Assembly: GCA_913044115.1 (NCBI GenBank)
Contig: CAJWNO010000006.1
Span: forward strand, 1 to 38,362
Origin: an uncultured Gammaproteobacteria bacterium
GTDB lineage: Bacteria; Pseudomonadota; Gammaproteobacteria; Magnimaribacterales; TMED112
DNA: 38,362 bases
Direction of reading: 5' to 3'
In this document: in pieces, positions 33,878-38,362 of the stretch
How positions within the stretch are numbered: position 1 is the first letter of the stretch
Layout of the letters: every line of letters starts with the position of its first letter
Made by a program: the position numbers and the translations under genes
The notes under the pieces: model-generated
Told to the model about the DNA's origin: nothing
Database searches by the model: none
The model's input: the letters and a program-made list of their open reading frames with translations, nothing else

Positions 33878-35129
33878 GAGCAATTTTATTTTTCCATCAA
33901 TATCAAAAAATACTATCTTTTCAGGATTATTCTTCTTTTTCGTTCTCTTATCACTTTTTGTGCTAAGACCATTTAGACAGACCATTGCTGCTGATATAGG
34001 GACAGCAGATTTAACCTTTTTCTTATTTCTTGTAGTAATAGTGATGCTGTTGGTGAACCCAATCTATTCATATATGGTTTCAAGAATTAATCAAAGAAGA
34101 ATTGTTCTGTACATATATGGATTTTTCATCATTAATCTAATTGGGTTTCTAATTTCTTATACAATTTTTCCTTCGAGTTTTGCTGTCAAAGCAATTTTTT
34201 ACGTTTGGTACAATATTTTTAACTTTTTTCTAGTTGCAATTTTTTGGGCGATCACAGTAAATTCATTCAACATAGAGGGAGGCAAAAAATTCTTTGGTCT
34301 CATTAGTGCATGTGGCTCATTAGGTGCGGCATTTGGTGGGTTTCTTGTAGACTCTTACTTATACGATAAGCAGAATCTCTCTCTCGTCATAACTGTTATT
34401 ACTTTATCCCTTGCCATTTTTTTCTCATCTAAAGTTGAGAGAGAAGAGGTCAAACTAAGAGACAATAAATCTAGCGCTGTTGATGATATCTTCGAACAAT
34501 TTAAACAGATTAAACAAAATCCAATCATACGAAGTTTTGTTCTTTATGCTTTTACTTGGACCTGTTTATCAACAGCACTATGGTTTTTCCAATTAGAATT
34601 AGTCAATAGTTATACCGATGACTCAGCCATTAAAACTAGAGTATTTGGAAGGGCTGATTCAATTGTGCCAATAGTTACATTAGTCATTCAGTTGCTTTTT
34701 ACTTCATGGATCCTTAGATCAAGATTCTTAGGTATAAGATTCGTGTTAACTGTTTATGGGTTTTTATTCGCCTTAGGTTTTCTAGCAATTTCTGGCTATT
34801 TCTCAGAGTATCTTTTAAGCACAACTGGTCTGATGTTATTTTTAGTCCTCCAAGGAACAATGAGGCCATTTGAATATGGATTAAATAAGCCTGCAAGAGA
34901 AGCGGTTTTCACAACTCTTTCTTCAAAAGAAAAATATAAATCAACAGTATTCATCGATACATTCACAAACAGGTTTGGGGATGCTACTGGCGGTTTCTTA
35001 TTCAATTCACTGTTCTCCTTTGGTCTGGTGCTCTACACAGCTCCATTGGCAATAATACCTTTAGCACTATTCTTAATTGGGCTTGGTTGGAATATTTCTG
35101 GCAGTATCGAAAAAGGTAAAGCAGCGTAA
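33867..35129 (+). CDS. Npt1/TLC-like nucleotide-transporter-family MFS protein
   Basis: A 420-residue membrane protein with about 12 hydrophobic helices. It opens with FVLRPFRQTIAADIGTADLTFFLF, and has FFGLISACGSLGAAFGG in the middle and GLNKPAREAVFTTLSSKEKYKSTVFIDTFTNRFGDATGG in the second half. These match MFS carriers annotated as Npt1/Npt2 or ATP/ADP-translocase-like in free-living bacteria, where true nucleotide exchange is unproven. It lacks the fuller length (about 500) of energy-parasite NTTs. Being coupled to a periplasmic nucleotidase-type enzyme suggests uptake of the dephosphorylated product or a nucleotide. Substrate is inference only. Confidence 0.8.
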   Translation: MSNKSNFIFPSISKNTIFSGLFFFFVLLSLFVLRPFRQTIAADIGTADLTFFLFLVVIVMLLVNPIYSYMVSRINQRRIVLYIYGFFIINLIGFLISYTIFPSSFAVKAIFYVWYNIFNFFLVAIFWAITVNSFNIEGGKKFFGLISACGSLGAAFGGFLVDSYLYDKQNLSLVITVITLSLAIFFSSKVEREEVKLRDNKSSAVDDIFEQFKQIKQNPIIRSFVLYAFTWTCLSTALWFFQLELVNSYTDDSAIKTRVFGRADSIVPIVTLVIQLLFTSWILRSRFLGIRFVLTVYGFLFALGFLAISGYFSEYLLSTTGLMLFLVLQGTMRPFEYGLNKPAREAVFTTLSSKEKYKSTVFIDTFTNRFGDATGGFLFNSLFSFGLVLYTAPLAIIPLALFLIGLGWNISGSIEKGKAA

Positions 35130-35155
35130 AATACTGTAAATAATTCAGATATTGG

Positions 35156-35183
35156 TTGATATTTTCTGTTTCGTACATAGAAT
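35156..35183 (+). promoter_or_regulatory. Candidate dksA promoter
   Basis: TTGATA (35156-35161) and TAGAAT (35178-35183) with 16 bases between. The -10 ends 13 bases before the dksA ATG, so the leader would be about seven bases with no Shine-Dalgarno. Confidence 0.45.
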
Positions 35184-35196
35184 ATTTGTTTCGATT

Positions 35197-35601
35197 ATGC
35201 TTACTAAAGACAAAATTTTAAAAGCTCCTAAGAAGAATTACATGAATAAGGAGCAACTAGCTTTCTTCCAGAATTTGCTTGAAGATCTAAAAAAAGAAAC
35301 TCTTTCCCACATCAGAGAAGCTAAAGATAGATTAAGTAACCCTCCATCATGTAGTGATGAAGTTGATAGAGCTCAACATGAAATTGACTCAATGCTTTTC
35401 TTAAGAATCGTTGAAAGAGAGTCAAAGCTGCTTCCGAAAATCGACAAAGCAATAATGCGAATCAAATCTGGAGACTACGGTTATTGTGTAGAAACTGGTG
35501 ATCCAATAGGTCTGCCAAGACTAATATCTAGACCAACTGCAGAGTTCTGTGCTGAAGTAAAAACAATCAACGAAGAAAAAGAAAAACACTTCGCCGACTA
35601 A
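35197..35601 (+). CDS. dksA: RNA polymerase-binding transcription factor DksA, two-cysteine form
   Basis: A 134-residue DksA, which enters the RNA polymerase secondary channel and works with ppGpp in the stringent response. The coiled-coil tip acids are kept as D54-E-V-D57-R-A. The zinc-finger region keeps the exact CxxC-x17-CxxC spacing but only two of four cysteines: C97-x2-T100-x17-C118-x2-V121. This resembles zinc-independent forms such as Pseudomonas aeruginosa DksA2. ATG 35197 is chosen because MNKEQLAFFQNLLED and the preceding tail match the family; the frame is open 15 codons further up without similarity. Single gene between the transporter and doxX. Confidence 0.94.
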   Translation: MLTKDKILKAPKKNYMNKEQLAFFQNLLEDLKKETLSHIREAKDRLSNPPSCSDEVDRAQHEIDSMLFLRIVERESKLLPKIDKAIMRIKSGDYGYCVETGDPIGLPRLISRPTAEFCAEVKTINEEKEKHFAD

Positions 35602-35629
35602 ACAATTTTCATATTATTTTGTATTTGCT

Positions 35630-35635
35630 TATAAT
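35630..35635 (+). promoter_or_regulatory. Candidate doxX -10 element
   Basis: A perfect TATAAT ends nine bases before the doxX ATG, so a transcript from it would have almost no leader. No clear -35 is visible. Confidence 0.35.
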
Positions 35636-35644
35636 TTAGCAATT

Positions 35645-36082
35645 ATGAGTATGCTCAACAAAGTTACAGAACCTATTGCAGAAGCAAAAATGGGGATTTT
35701 ATCCGAATGGTCATTAAGAATTGTTTTAGCATATCTCTTTTTTTCACACGGGCAGCCAAAGCTTGGCGGACTAATGGATAACCCAGGTGAACCACTTGGC
35801 TTTGTAAAGAATTTATATTTCTTTTCAGATTTTCCTGTTATTTCTTCCTACTTAGCTACTATTGCAGAATTAGTTTTGATCCCCATATTTTTAATTGTTG
35901 GTGGCCTAAAATTTATAGGACCAACTGCAAAAGCCTTATCAACTTTAGGTGGTTTATTGGGTACTTTTGTAATGGCGGTAGTGATATTTGGTTTTCATTT
36001 CGGTGTCCTCGGAGAAACCTTTGCAGACGTGAAATACCAATTAGCACTATTTGCTATGTCGATTTACTTTTTATTTAAATAA
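35645..36082 (+). CDS. DoxX family membrane protein
   Basis: A 145-residue protein with four hydrophobic helices: about 23-40 (WSLRIVLAYLFFSHG), 70-95, 100-118 and 125-143. The first helix ending in FFSHGQPKLGG and the ATIAELVLIPIFLIVGG helix are typical of DoxX/DoxD-like proteins, which are linked to quinone-associated electron transfer or redox stress but are not well defined in this group. No Shine-Dalgarno. Followed after three bases by a DUF2798 protein, probably in one transcript. Confidence 0.85.
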   Translation: MSMLNKVTEPIAEAKMGILSEWSLRIVLAYLFFSHGQPKLGGLMDNPGEPLGFVKNLYFFSDFPVISSYLATIAELVLIPIFLIVGGLKFIGPTAKALSTLGGLLGTFVMAVVIFGFHFGVLGETFADVKYQLALFAMSIYFLFK

Positions 36083-36085
36083 ACA

Positions 36086-36322
36086 TTGTTTAAACAAACT
36101 ACAGGAACAATAATTTCGTCTATCCTCATTGCTACAGTAATGACAGGGATCGTATCTTTTTTCGTAACAGCTATTAATAGCGATCAATTCCCGCCAAATC
36201 TTAGTGAATGGGTTAGGGCTTGGATGTTAGCATGGGCAATTGGTACACCTGGAGTCTTATTATTGTCACCATTATTTAAGAATGTCGGCTTAGCATTTTC
36301 TGACGATCCTAGAGATAAGTAG
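36086..36322 (+). CDS. DUF2798 family small membrane protein
   Basis: A 78-residue protein with two helices: TIISSILIATVMTGIVSFFV (about 7-26) and WVRAWMLAWAIGTPGVLLLSPL (about 42-63). The WVRAW-LAW pattern is the hallmark of DUF2798; the function is unknown. No ATG is available before the first helix; TTG 36086 is the most likely start, three bases after the doxX stop and with no Shine-Dalgarno, so translation probably depends on doxX. Its stop (36320-36322) touches the tRNA-Ala promoter. Confidence 0.78.
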   Translation: MFKQTTGTIISSILIATVMTGIVSFFVTAINSDQFPPNLSEWVRAWMLAWAIGTPGVLLLSPLFKNVGLAFSDDPRDK

Positions 36323-36351
36323 TTGTAATTTTCATCATAGGTATTTATTAT
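36323..36351 (+). promoter_or_regulatory. Promoter for tRNA-Ala
   Basis: TTGTAA (36323-36328) and TATTAT (36346-36351), spaced 17 bases. Transcription would start about six bases before the mature tRNA. The -35 begins on the base after the DUF2798 stop codon. Confidence 0.6.
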
Positions 36352-36363
36352 TTGTGTTCTTGT

Positions 36364-36439
36364 GGGGCTATAGCTCAGCTGGGAGAGCACCTGCTTTGCA
36401 CGCAGGGGGTCAGGAGTTCGAATCTCCTTAGCTCCACCA
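36364..36439 (+). tRNA. tRNA-Ala (anticodon UGC)
   Basis: A 76-base cloverleaf with encoded CCA. Acceptor GGGGCTA pairs with TAGCTCC, including the G3-U70 wobble that is the alanine identity signal. The anticodon arm is CCTGC-TTTGCAC-GCAGG, giving TGC; the T arm is AGGAG-TTCGAAT-CTCCT. Like the tRNA-Ile 13 kb upstream, it is outside any rRNA operon, although the two usually share the 16S-23S spacer. The phzF-family ATG begins seven bases after the CCA. Confidence 0.97.
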
Positions 36440-36446
36440 CTTGAAG

Positions 36447-37229
36447 ATGGAATTAGAAGTTTATTTCGTTGATTCTTTTACCAGCAAAGTTTTTGGTGGA
36501 AATCCAGCAGGCGTAGTTTTTCATGAGCAAGATCTTACCCAAGATTTAATGCAATCAATTGCTGCAGAAAACAATCTATCAGAAACAGCATTTGTACATA
36601 CTTCTAATAACAACCGTATCAAGTTCTTTACTCCAGAATTGGAAGTTGATTTGTGCGGCCATGCAACTTTAGCTTCAGCCTTCACATATTTTCATTTCCT
36701 AAACACCTCAGCTGATGAGATAGTTTTTCAGGCCAATAGAAGCCACATCAAAGCTGTGAAAACAAACAATGGCATTACATTGTCATTACCAAAAGATGAA
36801 CCGATAAAAGTTGATGACATAAGTGCTTTTACCGAAGCATTGAATACAAAAGTACTAGAAGTCTATCGCGGTATAGATGACTTTGTAGCTGTACTTGAAG
36901 ATGAGGAAGCAGTAGAAAATAATAATCCTGACTTCAGTCTCATTAAGCATATGGATTCAAGAGGTTTGATAGTAACAGCCAAGGGCAATGAGGTAGATTT
37001 TGTTTCTAGATGGTATGGTCCTCAAACTGGTATTAATGAAGACCCAGCAACTGGCTCAGCTCATGCACTTTTAGCAACATATTGGTCTAAAGTCTTAAAT
37101 AAGCAGGCAATGAGTGCTCGACAGCTATCAAAAAGAGTAGGCCATTTAGACTGTGCAGTTAAAGAGGATCTTGTTGAAATTACTGGACAAGCAAAACTCT
37201 ATTTAAGAGGAACTCTGCAGGCTAGCTAA
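36447..37229 (+). CDS. PhzF family isomerase/epimerase-like protein
   Basis: A 260-residue protein of the PhzF (diaminopimelate epimerase-like) fold, two similar halves. Motifs: VDSFTSKVFGGNPAGVV at the start, NNLSETAFV with the catalytic Glu near residue 45, CGHATLASA (about 72-80), and DPATGSAHALLA in the second half. PhzF of phenazine synthesis isomerises DHHA; most relatives like this one have unknown substrates and no phenazine genes are present. The ATG at 36447 is preferred over TTG 36441. With seven bases between the tRNA end and ATG, tRNA processing would leave a nearly leaderless mRNA. It overlaps the convergent TonB_C gene by 27 bases. Confidence 0.9.
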   Translation: MELEVYFVDSFTSKVFGGNPAGVVFHEQDLTQDLMQSIAAENNLSETAFVHTSNNNRIKFFTPELEVDLCGHATLASAFTYFHFLNTSADEIVFQANRSHIKAVKTNNGITLSLPKDEPIKVDDISAFTEALNTKVLEVYRGIDDFVAVLEDEEAVENNNPDFSLIKHMDSRGLIVTAKGNEVDFVSRWYGPQTGINEDPATGSAHALLATYWSKVLNKQAMSARQLSKRVGHLDCAVKEDLVEITGQAKLYLRGTLQAS

Positions 37230-38243
37230 GTCTTGCTTCAACCAATTTCGCTGAGATTCAATTATTTCAATAATTCTTTGATTTAAGTCTTTATTGCTTG
37301 AATTCATTCTATATGCTTTTAGAAGGTACGGTAGGCCTCCAATAGAATCACCTAATTGAAGCAAGTTCATTCCACACATATAGTTATCAAAAACTGTGTA
37401 TGTGCTTTCACATATATATTCATATTCTTTAAAAACATTCATTTTATATGCCAAAGATAAGGTTCTATTTCTCACTTCCTCTACTACTTTTGGATCACCA
37501 CCTAAACTATAGGACTTGATGTAATTCTGAAGAGCAGTGTCTAGGTCATTAAGGTTTTCAGATGCAAATCCAAGCCAATAGAATTTGATGTAATTATCAT
37601 CAACACTTTCAGCCAGTTTTTTTAATTTTCCCCACTCCTTTTTCTTGATGAAGCTCATTGAACGGTCTAATTTTCTACTCTGAATATCAACATAGACTTT
37701 TCCATCCTCAAAGCCCTCCAATTCATATGTATATTTATGTGGGACATCACTTATCCTTACAGAAGAATCTAAATCATATTTATTTTTTCTTGCAGCGTTC
37801 AGAGAAGCAGTATTGAATACAGTACAATCCTCGTAAGGATATACACGATTTTCAATACATTTGCCTTCAATAACGTAATGGTTTGAGGTTGAGCCATCTA
37901 CTTCAATATCAAATGCAAGAATGACATAGCCCTCTGTACCTTTATTTTTTGCAGCAGAAGGATATTTAGGCATGCCCTTATATGAAGCTTTATACAACTG
38001 ATTTGCCTTCTTTTGATAAAGCACCTCACCCAAATTTTTAGTTTTAGTATCCCTGCAAGTCTCTAAGTAGATACAATCTTGATTCCGCAGAATAAGTTCT
38101 TTATGAAAATCTTTAAGTAAGTTTGCGTAAGCATTATCTAAATAAACAAAATCCTTATCCTCATATTGAACATCAACAGAATTTTCTTCACTTGAAACCA
38201 AAAAACATATTGAAAAAAGAAAATATGTAAAAATCTTAGACAT
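37203..38243 (-). CDS. Secreted protein with TonB C-terminal domain followed by TPR-like repeats
   Basis: A 346-residue protein: signal peptide (about 1-18), a spacer with Cys57 and Cys63, a TonB_C-like domain (about 92-175: YPSAAKNKGTEGYVILAFDIEVDGS, then FNTASLNAARKNKY), and a C-terminal half of paired helices like TPR or Sel1 repeats (about 200-335). Classical TonB has an N-terminal membrane anchor, a Pro-rich linker and TonB_C at the end; here the domain is in the middle of a soluble periplasmic protein, so it cannot be a normal energy transducer. It may contact receptors or scaffold other proteins. It starts 22 bases from the divergent partial gene. Confidence 0.8.
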   Translation of the reverse strand: MSKIFTYFLFSICFLVSSEENSVDVQYEDKDFVYLDNAYANLLKDFHKELILRNQDCIYLETCRDTKTKNLGEVLYQKKANQLYKASYKGMPKYPSAAKNKGTEGYVILAFDIEVDGSTSNHYVIEGKCIENRVYPYEDCTVFNTASLNAARKNKYDLDSSVRISDVPHKYTYELEGFEDGKVYVDIQSRKLDRSMSFIKKKEWGKLKKLAESVDDNYIKFYWLGFASENLNDLDTALQNYIKSYSLGGDPKVVEEVRNRTLSLAYKMNVFKEYEYICESTYTVFDNYMCGMNLLQLGDSIGGLPYLLKAYRMNSSNKDLNQRIIEIIESQRNWLKQDLASLQSSS

Positions 38244-38265
38244 ACTTATAGGATATAATAACTGA

Positions 38266-38362
38266 ATGAAAAATCTATCCTATGTACTAGTAGGCTTCCT
38301 CTTTGTCATGGGTTTATATTTTTTGTTTAATACATTCATTAGGGAAGAAGCAATGCCAAAAG
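38266..38362 (+). CDS. N-terminal fragment of a membrane-anchored protein, unknown
   Basis: The gene runs off the right edge; 32 residues are visible. Residues 4-25 (LSYVLVGFLFVMGLYFLFNTFI) form one strong hydrophobic helix, an uncleaved signal anchor or first membrane segment, followed by a charged REEAMPK turn. AGGA at about 38250 is rather far from the ATG. Divergent from the TonB_C-TPR gene. Family cannot be named. Confidence 0.55.
   Translation, partial: MKNLSYVLVGFLFVMGLYFLFNTFIREEAMPK

Overview
This is a gene-dense, AT-rich (about one-third GC by eye) chromosomal segment of a gammaproteobacterium with a streamlined genome. The gene neighbourhoods are gammaproteobacterial: rpsU-yqeY divergent from tsaD, pepP-ubiH beside a TIGR02449 coiled-coil gene, and erpA convergent with anmK-mepM, which is divergent from tyrS. 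Together with two TonB-dependent receptors, very short spacers and zinc-free paralogues, this suggests a marine oligotroph such as the SAR86 clade. That placement is an inference from gene content and style; no rRNA gene is present to confirm it. I see no transposase, phage gene, integron or CRISPR array, and no gene-free stretch longer than about 300 bases.

Layout. 1-1657: the end of one secreted amidohydrolase and a complete second one that has lost its metal ligands. 1646-4105: yqeY and rpsU on the minus strand, then tsaD-folB-folK on the plus strand. 4102-7151 (minus): a glycine-zipper-like lipoprotein, and an operon of a TIGR02449 coiled-coil protein, an ACAD10/11-like phosphotransferase and a short DUF1338 protein. 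7163-9543: pepP-ubiH. 9540-11109: rpmB-maf (minus), dut (plus) and zinc-free L31 (minus). 11166-13130: priA. 13089-18317 (minus): hemG, then hemL-adenosine kinase-pcnB-deoxynucleoside kinase-tsaE. 18371-22148: erpA, anmK, mepM, tyrS. 22152-25009: a saccharopine-dehydrogenase-like reductase, tRNA-Ile(GAU) and a purple-acid-phosphatase-like enzyme.

25010-28511 is the most coherent functional module. A TPP riboswitch heads a three-gene operon of TonB-dependent receptor, PnuT-type inner-membrane transporter and ThiK-like kinase. This is a complete thiamine salvage route from outer membrane to phosphorylated cofactor precursor. The aptamer's closing helix appears to reach into the AUG itself.

28548-38362: gap with a strong promoter, a CIA30-family protein, a 48-residue basic peptide, a second TonB-dependent receptor followed by a class C acid phosphatase and an Npt1/TLC-like carrier (possibly a nucleotide-scavenging module), a two-cysteine DksA, DoxX, a DUF2798 protein, tRNA-Ala(UGC) with phzF seven bases behind it, a secreted TonB_C-TPR protein, and the start of an unknown membrane-anchored protein.

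Two window-wide patterns stand out. All seven convergent gene pairs overlap at their 3' ends (4 to 42 bp). Most genes that begin a divergent transcription unit lack a Shine-Dalgarno sequence and have a -10-like hexamer only about 9-13 bases upstream of the ATG, suggesting short-leader or leaderless mRNAs.
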